DNA of 64,000 nt from Apoderus coryli (Eukaryota; Arthropoda; Insecta; Coleoptera; Attelabidae): the NCBI GenBank assembly GCA_911728435.2, contig OU452207.1, positions 14,054,182 through 14,118,181 of the forward strand. Reading direction: 5' to 3'. This document shows, piece after piece, positions 56,601-64,000 of this stretch. How positions within the stretch are numbered: the first letter of the stretch is position 1; each line of letters begins with the position of its first letter. The notes beneath the pieces are model-generated. The model saw only the letters and a list, made by a program, of their open reading frames with translations, did not search any database and was not told the DNA's origin. The position numbers were made by a program, and so were the translations under genes.

Positions 56601-57798
56601 AATGAAATATTGTTATTTTTTCAGGAGTGGAATTTCCCTATATACCTAACACGAACGGTGTACCAATAGTTGCTGATATGTCCTCAAATATTATGACACG
56701 AAAATTTGATGTATCTAAGGTAAGTTGTTATTTTTTCCTCATAGTAATTGGGAACATTGTTATAAGCGGCTTATTGGTAATAACGCATATAATTATTTTC
56801 AGTTCGGTGTCATTTTCGGGGGAGCCCAAAAGAACATTGGCCCTGCTGGGGTTGTAGTTGTAATTGTACGCGAAGATCTGTTGGGAAGTCCCATGAAAAT
56901 ATGTCCGTCAGTTATGGACTTTACAGCTGTGTCAAAAGCCAACTCAGTCTTAAATACCCCTGCTACATTTTCGTAAGTATTTTTAGAAGAAAAGTTCCTA
57001 TCCATAACCTACTACTTCTTGAAGATTATTAGTTCCAAGACCTTAAGGCACCCATACATTATCAAACATTTATATATAATAATTTTCCAACGTATGGTAG
57101 TGTTTAATGCTTTTTTTGAACCCCTTAGTTACGTAATTAACGTTCACGTTATTAACTCATATAGTCACTCCGGCCAGTGATACCAACTCGTGATAAATAG
57201 TAAAGAGGAATGGAACATTTTAGTTCTCAATAAAATTAAAATACTTAGCAAATCCCACACCAATACTAATATCCCGTCTTTTGAGTTTGCTAATTCGACA
57301 CGGTGCTTCTAAACGCAAAACATAAAGATCCATTTTTTGTTACAAAATTAATTGCCCAAGTTCAGTCTAATTTTGAAAGTATTATTGAATATTTATTTGT
57401 TCTTGCAATATTGTAGGGTCTACGCCATGGAGAAAGTTCTCCAATGGATAAAGCGCAATGGAGGTGTCGCGGAAATGTCTAACCAATCAACACAAAAGAG
57501 CCAATTGCTTTATGACGCAATAGATAATTCCAACAATTTCTACAGTTGTCCCATTGATAAAAATGTACAAAGTCGAATTAATATACCATTTAGAGTTGGA
57601 GGTCCAAACGGTAATGAAGAATGGGAGCAGAAGTTCTTGGATGAAGCGGAAAAGCTGCATATGTACCAATTGAAAGGTCACAGAACTGTTGGAGGAATTC
57701 GTGCCTCGTTATACAACGCAGTGTCGTTGGATGATGTTAAGTTACTCGTAAAATTTATGAAGGAGTTTCAGAAGAATATTGAAACAAAATCGAATTAA
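38592..57798 (+). CDS. PSAT1: Phosphoserine aminotransferase, six exons
   Basis: Joined exons 38592-38651, 50672-50802, 56068-56345, 56625-56719, 56803-56972 and 57417-57798 give 1,116 bases, 371 residues, the usual length for this enzyme. All introns are GT-AG, with GTGAGT or GTAAGT donors. It is a class-V, PLP-dependent transaminase converting 3-phosphohydroxypyruvate and glutamate to phosphoserine in cytosolic serine synthesis. Marker motifs are [10 protein letters not shown] near the N terminus, [42 protein letters not shown] (PLP lysine K198) and [16 protein letters not shown] near the C terminus. No stop or missing block was found. Introns 1 and 2 (12.0 and 5.3 kb) are almost wholly transposons; the exons are untouched. 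Confidence 0.95.
38652..38988 (+). other. Start of PSAT intron 1, unassigned
   Basis: AT-rich intronic sequence before the first family B copy. Nothing recognised. Confidence 0.5.
38989..40835 (+). repeat. Family B repeat, copy in intron 1 (+), near full length
   Basis: Runs from ACTGTTGCCCTCGAGGCACG to TTTCCGGTGAAATT. It includes the ~190-bp subunits and a long (GACA)n tract at about 40710-40750. Confidence 0.75.
40836..43316 (+). repeat. Family B repeat, expanded copy in intron 1 (+)
   Basis: Starts GCACGAATAGCTCTCC and ends in the GGAGAGCTAA hairpin. The internal block with CACGGATACAAATT is present several times in tandem (near 41175, 41692 and 42220; spacing about 520-530 bp), so this copy has grown by duplication. 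Confidence 0.75.
43317..45660 (-). repeat. Family B repeats in intron 1 (- with a + segment)
   Basis: Minus-strand sequence from the (GTCT)n tract to about 44090, a + segment 44090-44640, then minus again ending in CGTGCCTCGTGCCTCGAGGA. Probably nested or rearranged copies. Confidence 0.65.
45818..46005 (+). repeat. 5' LTR of copia B
   Basis: 188 bp. GGTTATGCGCCCAGA follows it at once, close to the initiator-tRNA-Met half-molecule primer site used by Drosophila copia. Confidence 0.88.
46183..47501 (+). pseudogene. gag: copia B gag and protease (broken)
   Basis: Starts [20 protein letters not shown], a typical copia Gag N terminus. It soon hits stops and frame changes near 46325-46440, then continues in a long frame to 47501. 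A degenerate zinc knuckle reads [13 protein letters not shown], with its first Cys changed to Ser. The protease motif [12 protein letters not shown] is intact, followed by the Gag-pre-integrase zone. A stop (about 47499) sits where the family has residues before HKRLGHLS. Confidence 0.85.
47502..48080 (+). pseudogene. pol: copia B integrase (broken)
   Basis: [19 protein letters not shown] (zinc part), HTDIGGPI (first Asp), LRCDNGGEF (second Asp) and a [11 protein letters not shown] stretch around the catalytic Glu zone. In that last stretch the usual VVERKNR-like string is worn. Frame breaks occur at about 47980-48000 and 48060. Confidence 0.82.
48081..50024 (+). pseudogene. pol: copia B linker, reverse transcriptase and RNase H (broken)
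   Basis: A long acidic linker (to about 48526), then a frame change and [34 protein letters not shown] and [11 protein letters not shown]. The usual YVDD catalytic box reads WVDD. RNase H follows with [15 protein letters not shown] and [12 protein letters not shown]. It breaks near 49690, and the C-terminal [13 protein letters not shown] block lies in another frame (49809-50024). Confidence 0.85.
50188..50346 (+). repeat. 3' LTR of copia B
   Basis: 159 bp, preceded by TTGAGAGGGGG (polypurine tract). Confidence 0.88.
50533..50562. repeat. Perfect 30-bp palindrome in PSAT intron 1
   Basis: The first 15 bases (GCATTGTGTTTATTA) are followed directly by their reverse complement. It is flanked by CTAA(A)G-like sequence on both sides. 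It could be a tiny fold-back remnant. Confidence 0.7.
50672..50802 (+). CDS. PSAT1: PSAT exon 2
   Basis: Acceptor TTTTTAG, then [20 protein letters not shown] and ending IRELL. The donor is GTAAGT and the codon is split after two bases. Confidence 0.93.
51351..53198 (-). mobile_element. P-element-like remnant nested in the hAT composite
   Basis: Inverted ends CAGGCCACACAT and (A)TGTGTGGCCTG, each followed inward by repeats of GAAACATGAAAC-like units, bracket a THAP/P-transposase pseudogene. Flanks contain similar CTTATA..TCTTAG / CTTATA..ACTTAG sequences, but I could not settle a clean target duplication. Confidence 0.6.
51965..52620 (-). pseudogene. P-type (THAP) transposase remnant
   Basis: On the minus strand the first ATG (52618-52620) opens [14 protein letters not shown] followed by GITFH, fitting the start of a THAP zinc finger (paired Cys, then FH). 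After a gap, a frame ends [12 protein letters not shown] and [12 protein letters not shown], and another ends with IPSKDVLDV and ATNEKLSA before a stop at 51965-51967. These last motifs resemble the C-terminal region of P/THAP9-type transposases. The middle (catalytic) part is missing and the pieces are in different frames. Confidence 0.6.
53532..54409. mobile_element. MITE-like element with ~70-bp inverted ends
   Basis: The left end near 53536-53609 (GGTCC..GCTGCGCAGTCAGACGAA) and the right end near 54337-54407 are inverted copies, both reaching a TGTTGCCAGGTT motif inward. The inside carries four alternating copies of a ~50-bp motif. No coding. Confidence 0.6.
53684..54205. repeat. Four alternating-orientation copies of a ~50-bp motif
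   Basis: A block built on GGTTAGGTAGCAGGCAGGGA occurs at about 53697 (+), 53848 (-), 53956 (+) and 54140 (-). The alternation lets neighbouring copies pair into large hairpins. Confidence 0.7.
54410..55828. other. Unassigned right part of the hAT composite
   Basis: AT-rich. It includes a hairpin near 55414-55449 (CCCACTAGTT facing AACTAGTGGG). No transposase or gene recognised. Confidence 0.45.
56068..56345 (+). CDS. PSAT1: PSAT exon 3
   Basis: Acceptor ATTTTCAG. Contains the cofactor phosphate-binding [10 protein letters not shown] and [10 protein letters not shown], and ends NETVDG before GTAAGT. Confidence 0.94.
56625..56719 (+). CDS. PSAT1: PSAT exon 4
   Basis: Acceptor TTTTTTCAG. Codes for [11 protein letters not shown] and VADMSSN, with the Asp that contacts the PLP ring nitrogen in this family. 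Confidence 0.93.
56803..56972 (+). CDS. PSAT1: PSAT exon 5
   Basis: Acceptor [25 protein letters not shown] holds the lysine that forms the Schiff base with PLP. Confidence 0.94.
57417..57798 (+). CDS. PSAT1: PSAT exon 6 (terminal)
   Basis: Acceptor ATATTGTAG. Codes for the C-terminal domain, with a conserved MNIPF-like INIPFRVG and [16 protein letters not shown], and ends at TAA 57796-57798. No canonical AATAAA was seen in the first ~100 bp downstream. Confidence 0.94.
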
Positions 57799-58209
57799 AT
57801 TATAGCTTGCTTGTTACCTATAATTTTTGGGTACTACACTTTGTTTTTTTGTTTTATAGTTAAATAATAAGATTTTGTATTTCGAAAGACCCGCCCTATC
57901 AGGGGCGACCCCCTAATGAACGTTTACTGAAGGGGAGGGGAATGACGCTGACTGCCTCCGCGCGGTGTTCCCTGGAAACGTTTTTGACGGCTAAACAGTC
58001 AGCAATATTAATTTACAGTAGTGTAGACCAGGTTAGGTCAGTTTAGGTTTACTTAGATAGGTCAGGTAGGTTAGGTTAGGTAGATTAGGTTGGTTAGGTT
58101 AGGTGTGGAGCCATTTTTACTTGATTAAGGTGTTTTTTTAAAACTTATTAATTAGACCTCGCCGCATATAGCATTGCCCTCTAGCGGTGGACCGCTAAAA
58201 CAAATTTTT
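57799..58209. repeat. PSAT 3' flank with TTAGG-like patch
   Basis: 58026-58103 is a degenerate run of GGTTA/TTAGG-type units (for example AGGTTAGGTTAGGTAG), the insect telomere motif. The rest up to the LINE is unassigned. Confidence 0.5.
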
Positions 58210-59097
58210 ACGAGAATGATATAGATACCAAATTAACTCTGTTTAATTCTTATATCCTGTATCTGTTTAACAAATATGCTCCAGTAAAAACGGTTATAGC
58301 TTCCAAGCCTTTCGCACCCTGGCCTACGAATAACTTAAAAATACTAATGAGGGAGAGAGACAAGGCTTAGCAGACATTTAAGGTCTCAAAGCTTGAACCT
58401 GATTGGTTAAGATATAAACAGCTACGAAATTTTTTCCTTTACAATGACCTCCATTGAAAAAGTTCACGATATTTTCCTTAATATCAAGACGGAATCCTAT
58501 GGTATTGACCATATTAATTCTTTTATGCTAAAGTACTGTTCACCGTTTACTGATCCGTTTTTAACCAATATCATTAACTGTTCTATTGAGCGTAGTTATT
58601 TCCCTGAGTTATGGAAAGATGCCATTGGTATACCATTACCTAATAATAACAATCCCAGTGGTTTTTCTGATCTACGGATCATAAGTTTATTACCTACTGT
58701 CTCTAAGCTCATGGAAAAAATCCTGCACAAACAGATATATTCATATTTTGATTCGAATAAGATATTCCATGGTGATCAATGTGGATTCAGGAAGGGTCTT
58801 AGTACAAGTACTGCTCTTGCAGCGATCACTAATGAAATTTTTGAGGCGTATGATAGTGGATGTGTTAGTGAGCTGGTGTTGCTCGACTTCTCTAAGGCGT
58901 TTGATACTATTAATCATAATCTGCTCCTATCAAAGCTAAAATTTGATGAATTCTGTGATCAATCATTGCAACTTGTCAATTGTTACTTGAGCGGAAGATC
59001 CCAAGGAGTTCAAGTTGGTGATCGGGTCTCAACTTCTGAGAATATTGTTTCTGGTGTGCCTCAGGGCTCTGTGCTTGGTCCCTTGTTTTTCATTATA

Positions 59098-61066
59098 CAG
59101 GGTTATTCACGCTTTATGGCGCGGAATATTGTGGACAAACTACGTGACTTTCAAAAAGTTTCATTTATTGGACGTGTGGGCATCTACTATGGCTACTTTT
59201 TTAAATTGGTTTAGTATTATACAGGGTGTCCCAAATAGCATAAAACTATCAAAGTTATGTTTTTTTAAATGGAATGCCCTGTATATTATTGCACTTTTAG
59301 ATCCTCTGATCAAATTAAGTGTCTGTTTCATTAAGGTTTATAATACCTAAACCTTAAGGTTTTTTAAATAAATTGAATTTTCTCAAAATCGAGCCTCATT
59401 TTCATCTTTCAAATACTTAGGAACTATTAAAGTCATGTTGACGAAATGAACACAAAAGTGTAAAAATAGATCATATTTGATATTCCATTTGCCATAAACT
59501 TGCAATCTTATACAGGGTGTCCAAAAATTAAAACTACTCAAATAAGAATTTTAAGTTGCTATAACTCCATTAATGTAAATGGAACGTCATATTTCTGAGC
59601 GTTTTGGAAGAAAACTCCAAATAATTGTTTTGTAGACCATTTGGTGTTTTTTAAATAAACGTTTTAATATATCTTAGTAGGCTATGGAATCAGAAATGTC
59701 AAATGATCTACAATTATTATAAAAGTCATTACGAATTATTCTTCATTATGCATAAACAGCATTAATGGAAATAAAATAGCACTGATAAATCTCTACCAAA
59801 ATATTCATAACATGTGTTCGAAATGTTGACCGTCCATTTCCATACACTTCGATATTCTTTTTTGAAAATTACGGTAACTCTGGTCAACATTTGTGGGGTA
59901 ACAGTTTGAAATGCATCTCTTATGCGTATTTTCATATCCTGTGGTGTTGTTGGAGGCGTCTTGTAGACAATTTCTTTCACGTATCCCCATAAAAAGAAAT
60001 CCGGAGGAGTTAAATCGGGAGATCTGGGAGGCCAATTTTTAAATCCATTTCTTCCAATCCACCTGTTTTGAAAATTGGTATCCAAAAATTGCCGAACCTC
60101 GTGATGATAATGAGGCGGAGCTCCATCTAATTGAAACCACATGGTTTTTCTCCTATTTAAAGGAATTTCTTCTAATAATACAAGAAGTTGGTGTAGAAGA
60201 AAATCGAGAAACATCATACCATTTAAAGATCCCTCAAAAAAATAGGGTCCTATTAAATATGGGCCGAATGTTCCACCCCACACATTAATGGACCACCTAT
60301 TTTAACAAAACAACACCAAAACTAACAATTGTACATCAATAATAACACTAGTAAAGCATGAACAGTAAATTAAATTGACAGATAAAATAATTTATTTGAC
60401 ATTTCTGATTCCATAGGCGACTAGATACATTAAAACATTTATTTAAAAACATCAAATGGTGTACAAATCAATTATTTGGCGTTTTCTTCCAAAACGCGCA
60501 GACTTAGCTATAGTACACCCTAATACCATTCGACAGGTAATTAGTAAGTACATTGATAGGTAAGCTCAGAAATATGACGTTCCATTTACATTAATGAAGT
60601 TATAGCAACTTAAAGTTCTTATTTGAGTAGTTTTAATTTTTGGACACCCTGTATAAGATTGCAAGTTTATTGCAAATGGAATATCAAATATGATCTATTT
60701 TTACACTTTAGTGTTCATTTCGTCAACATGACTTTAATAGTTCCTAAGTATTTGAAAGATGAAAATGAGGCTAGATTTTGAGAAAATTCTATTTATTTAA
60801 AAAACCTTAAGGTTTAGGTATTATAAACCTTAATGAAACGGACACTTAATTTGATCAGAGGATCTAAAAGTGCAATAATATACAGGGCAATCCATTTAAA
60901 AAAACATAACTTTGATACTTGTAGGTTATTTGGGACACCCTGTGTAATACTAAACCAATTTTAAAAAGTAGCCATAGTAGATGCCCACATGTCCAACAAA
61001 TGAAACTTTTTAAAAGTCACGTAGTTTGTCCACAATATTCCGCGCCATAAATCGTGAATAACCCTG
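59098..61066 (-). mobile_element. DD41D Tc1/mariner element with ~640-bp TIRs
   Basis: Ends CAGGGTTATTCAC and GTGAATAACCCTG are flanked by TA (59096-59097, 61067-61068). The outer ~640 bp on each side are inverted copies, and inside each arm the CAGGGTG-type start recurs twice more (near 59222 and 59514). That suggests stacked older insertions that became part of the TIR. Removal at the TA would put the LINE frame back in register. Confidence 0.82.
59762..60295 (-). pseudogene. DD41D mariner transposase, C-terminal part
   Basis: Open from INVWGG-like sequence: MWGGTFGPYLI, QLDGAPPHYHH (second Asp) and PRSPDLTPPDFFLWGYVKE (third Asp; 41 residues between by my count), to a stop at about 59762. 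The N-terminal DNA-binding domain and first Asp are missing, so it cannot be an active enzyme. It is related to, but clearly different from, the copy at 17041-17589. Confidence 0.8.
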
Positions 61067-62040
61067 TATATACAACGGACATTCTGAAGGCTGTTAGGCA
61101 TGGTAAAATTGCTGCTTACGCTGACGACATTCAGATTATCTATAACATCGATTTGAATAACTTTCAACAGAGGATTGACGTTATTAATGGCGAGCTTGAT
61201 ATAATCAGACAGCTTTCAGCCAAGCATTCATTGAAGCTGAATTCCAGCAAGTCCAAGATTATGTGTTTTGGTAACGTCAAGAACCATCTTGGTAATTTTG
61301 CGTGGATCAGAATTGACGACTCTGTTCTTTCTTTCACAGATACGGCAAATAATTTGGGCTTAGTGTTTTGCACGGACTTGAGATTTTGTGAGCACGTAAA
61401 AAAGGCATATCTTGAATTTTAATCTTAAGCGAGATTTATGTGAAAGCCTTGTGCTTTCACATTTTAATTATTGTGATTTTATCTATGGCCCTTGTTTAAA
61501 TGAGACCGATAAAAAAAGAATTCAAACTTTACAAAATTCCTGTTGCCGTTTTATTTACGGTATTAGAAGGGGAGATCACATTACACATAAGATTGGTGAA
61601 ACTGGTTGGTTGAATATGAGGCATAGACGTTTAAGCCATCTTGCTAACTTTACACATACTCTGCTAAACTCGACACACAGATTGAGAGACAAATTTATAA
61701 AAAGATCAACTGTCAGAACCAGGGTGGTTCGCTTTGGGAATAAGTATACTATTCCGAGGCATCGTACATCTGCTTTTCAAAGATCTTTTATTTACAATGC
61801 TATTAGCCTTTACAACAGTCTACCTGATGAATTTAAACTGTTTAATATTAATAAATTCAAATATAAATATAAAACACGTCTATTTCAATTGCAGTAGTGG
61901 CGTGTGGGAGTTCGTGCGGTTTTGAGCTCTAGGATCGTTGTGTTTGTATCATAAGTGTTCGATATTGGTGCAACATATTATATTGTGTAAGGATACTTAG
62001 GCATATATATTTTAAAAACGAAATAAATTATCCATCATCA

Positions 62041-62285
62041 AAGTGGAGTGTCAGTTTCAAATAAAAGAAAACAAACAAAAACTTCCAAAGTCAACAATAA
62101 AAAAATAAATAAAAATATTTATTTATTTATTTAATTTTTTTTCTCTTATGCGTTCGTTTTTATCTTTATTGTAGGACTGATGATGGCTTGTTGAGCCGAA
62201 ACTAGTTTCCTTTTTTTATATCTGAATTAAAGATTTTGTGGAGTTGACTTTGGAAGTTTTTGTTTGTTTTCTTTTATTTGATATA
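62041..62285. mobile_element. Inverted-repeat element with hammerhead-like core
   Basis: About 37-bp arms (62058-62094 and 62241-62279, built on AAAACTTCCAAAGTCAAC) flank an AT-rich centre that contains a CTGATGA...GAAAC motif. It lies against the 3' end of the LINE. No coding. Confidence 0.55.
62173..62211 (+). ncRNA. Hammerhead-like ribozyme core
   Basis: Stem I is AGGA with TCCT. CTGATGA, one extra U, stem II GGC/GCC with a 7-base loop, GAAA, then a two-pair stem III (A-U, C-G) closed by UA. U at 62207 takes the cleavage position. The layout, including the extra U, is the same as at 25669-25709, although stems and loops differ. Activity is not proved. Confidence 0.45.
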
Positions 62286-63446
62286 TATTTTAATTTCAAA
62301 TTTTGGGTTAAGTAAGAGTAGCCTTGGCTAGACTTCGCCCTGCATTCATATATTGTTATATTGTATTGTTTTATTATTTCCTCGGCAGCAGATTTAACGT
62401 ATATTAGAGCTATATTAACCTTTAATCCTTATAAAATCTGATAGTGCTGTCTTTGTCGTCGAAAATCTGCAAAAAATTGGCAAAAGTAAGGGTAAGGGAT
62501 GTGCGAATCCGCCGCCAGGGGAATGACGAACTGTGATTTAATGCGACCACATTACTTTATTAATTAATTTAATTACATCTACACAGTTAATTTAAGTGTG
62601 CGACGCAGAGGGATATATCATCCATCAGTTATTGAAAAATATATGATCACATCCACCCATCTGACGGCTCTCATGACACTGTCACTCCACCACCAAAGAA
62701 GTAGAGGTTTTCCATAGTGTCAAATTATAACATAAATCCATCTGTCATAATAATTAACATGTACTATACTGTCTATAGTAAAACAACGTAAATACAATAA
62801 TTTCCAAAAATGTGCAAAAATATTACTGTAAAAGACAGAATGGAAATTGAAAAAGAATATATACCGGAAGATAAGTGTACAATCATATAAAATAGGGTTA
62901 TCACCATACACTTTGATGAAATTATTTGTTGACATGCCGCAACGACTTAACTAACCATTATTTGTAGGAAAAACTTATTATTTTTTTTGCAACCCTCAAT
63001 GACTTTTTTCATAGATAAAACTACTACAAAACGACTGGGAAATCCCAAAGGGATTTCTTGTTTGTATATTATAAACTAATTCACTTTATATAGTTTATTT
63101 AATTTCGATAAAATGTTGATAACTCGCTGATTTTAAGTACCTAAATATCTTGGTTTGTAGCTTAACATAAGTAGGTATATGGAAATTTTTCGGAATTGAT
63201 AGGAGTTTGAACCTACACAAAAACTTTTAGATCGCATATAAGTATTAGTTGCAATTCGTTTCTTTCACAAACTAGGTCAGACAAAAAATAATTGTTTTTA
63301 TTGCCAACATACATGCTTACACCAGAAAAATATCTTTTAATTTATGTTGCCTTGAGGAATATTTATTCGTCCAAGCTTTCCTATTTCGTAAAAAAAGGTG
63401 AATAATTAAAATATTGTATACATTTTTTATTATTTATTAATTGCAG
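62286..63446. other. Unassigned sequence, probably intron of the right-edge gene
   Basis: No exon or element could be identified. It ends in the acceptor TTAATTGCAG. Confidence 0.4.
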
Positions 63447-63848
63447 GTGATAGACTTACGAAGCAGCAGTAAAAAGCTGGAAGTTCAAGTGATAGACTAT
63501 GAAAACCAAAATGAAAATCTTATTTGTCGCGTACAACATTTAAGCCATTTAGTGCAAAAAGTCCGAATAGAAAACGATCGTCAAGTTGTGCATCTCAAAC
63601 AGCAACACGAAGATCAAATCCATTTATTCTCCAGAGTGCTAGGTAAACAAGGAATAGGGAGACCAGTGGCGTCCAATACAAAACAAGTTGATAAGAATAG
63701 TAGTTTGATAACGAGAATCACGACGAGGATTGCCAGGCATGAAATTGTACCGAGACAGCTGCAGAGTGTGATACCGGCACCACAGGCAAAAATTTCGCGA
63801 CAGAAGAATAAGTTGTTTATACAACAGACCAAGAAAAAGTCATCGTAG
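63447..63848 (+). CDS. Terminal exon of an unrecognised coiled-coil protein
   Basis: Follows a good splice acceptor (TTATTAATTGCAG) and gives 133 residues to TAG at 63846-63848. The first ~75 residues are heptad-rich and charged ([33 protein letters not shown]), likely an alpha-helical coiled coil. The rest is basic and Ser/Thr/Gln-rich, and ends KKKSS. Upstream exons were not found. I do not recognise the family; a kinesin stalk or centrosomal-type protein would look like this, but that is a guess. Confidence 0.6.
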   Translation: MIDLRSSSKKLEVQVIDYENQNENLICRVQHLSHLVQKVRIENDRQVVHLKQQHEDQIHLFSRVLGKQGIGRPVASNTKQVDKNSSLITRITTRIARHEIVPRQLQSVIPAPQAKISRQKNKLFIQQTKKKSS

Positions 63849-63936
63849 ATATGTCATGGAATTTAGGTATATGTGGTTTTATTTTTATTGCGATCGGTCC
63901 ATATCAAGAGTTTTATTTTTCTTGATTTTAATTCAC

Positions 63937-63942
63937 AATAAA
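63937..63942 (+). terminator. Polyadenylation signal AATAAA
   Basis: Lies 89 bp after the stop codon of the terminal exon, consistent with a short 3' UTR. Confidence 0.55.
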
Positions 63943-64000
63943 AATTGTGGCAAGCTTTTTTTTTGCATTTTTCCAAGGGTGTGCCAAATTCGATGATTTT

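Larger units (their letters stand above)
58290..61897 (+). pseudogene. LINE reverse transcriptase (split and frameshifted)
   Basis: A remnant frame upstream (KPFAPWP, RERDKA then a stop) changes frame near 58435. Residues from 58444 read HGDQCGFRKGLSTSTAL, LLDFSKAFDTINHNLL (RT motif A) and SGVPQGSVLGPLFF (motif B). The frame is then cut by the mariner and resumes at about 61068 with AYADDIQI (catalytic YADD). A further frameshift lies at about 61405, after which HFNYCDFIYG and a RTSAFQRSFIY C-terminal region run to the stop at 61897. Confidence 0.85.
58210..62030 (+). mobile_element. LINE (CR1/jockey-like), 5' truncated, interrupted
   Basis: A reverse-transcriptase-type non-LTR element. The endonuclease region is absent. 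Recognisable coding starts about 58290 and ends at 61897, with a 3' tail ending around ATCCATCATC at 62040. A 1,969-bp DD41D mariner sits at 59098-61066. Confidence 0.85.

Noticed and set aside
58026..58103. Chromosome end (true telomere)
   Set aside because: The units are degenerate, short and flanked on both sides by ordinary sequence.
58444..59214. Possible cellular gene downstream of PSAT
   Set aside because: It encodes LINE reverse-transcriptase motifs and runs into a mariner inverted repeat.

Overview
This is an intron- and transposon-rich, AT-rich eukaryotic genome segment, almost certainly from an insect. The evidence is two gypsy-group (errantivirus-like) LTR retrotransposons with an insect-type envelope ORF, Tc1/mariner elements with DD41D and DD34D spacing, hAT-like and P-like DNA transposons, and a degenerate TTAGG-type motif. 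The insect order cannot be fixed from the sequence. Only two cellular genes are supported: a complete six-exon phosphoserine aminotransferase (PSAT) gene on the + strand (38592-57798, 371 codons, GT-AG introns) and one terminal exon of an unrecognised coiled-coil gene at the right edge (63447-63848).

Layout. 1-2963: a ~510-bp tandem repeat and a copy of an AT-rich repeat (here 'family B'). 2978-10827: complete errantivirus-like element 1 (+). 10975-11743: an inverted-repeat cassette carrying a tRNA-like sequence in each arm. 11800-14480: an LTR-element remnant, a hAT-type MITE and unassigned sequence. 14485-24320: a nest built on a second repeat ('family A') and a tRNA-derived SINE-like repeat, holding a DD41D mariner with long TIRs that is itself hit by a copia element and a LINE tail; a solo LTR splits another SINE copy. 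24325-27535: family B, interrupted by a 738-bp fold-back insertion. 27577-35776: complete errantivirus-like element 2 (-). 35990-38090: more B and A repeats. 38592-57798: the PSAT gene; intron 1 (12 kb) is filled with family B copies and a copia element, and intron 2 (5.3 kb) is almost entirely one hAT-like composite with a P-like remnant and a MITE inside. 57799-62280: TTAGG-like patch, a 5'-truncated LINE split by a second DD41D mariner, and an element with a hammerhead-like motif. 62281-64000: unassigned sequence, then the last exon.

The clearest biology: both errantivirus-like elements have intact gag, pol and env frames, LTR pairs that look identical by eye, matching 4-bp target duplications, tRNA-type primer sites and polypurine tracts, so both inserted very recently. 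In each, pol is in the -1 frame relative to gag, and the env frame runs open upstream of its first ATG into pol, which suggests frameshifted Gag-Pol and a spliced env message.

The least expected structure is the fold-back at 25044-25781. It has an 11-bp target duplication and an oligo-T edge, and each arm carries a type-I hammerhead-ribozyme-like core. A related core lies at 62173-62211, also inside an inverted repeat. This suggests a Penelope-like or retrozyme-like family, but that is inference.
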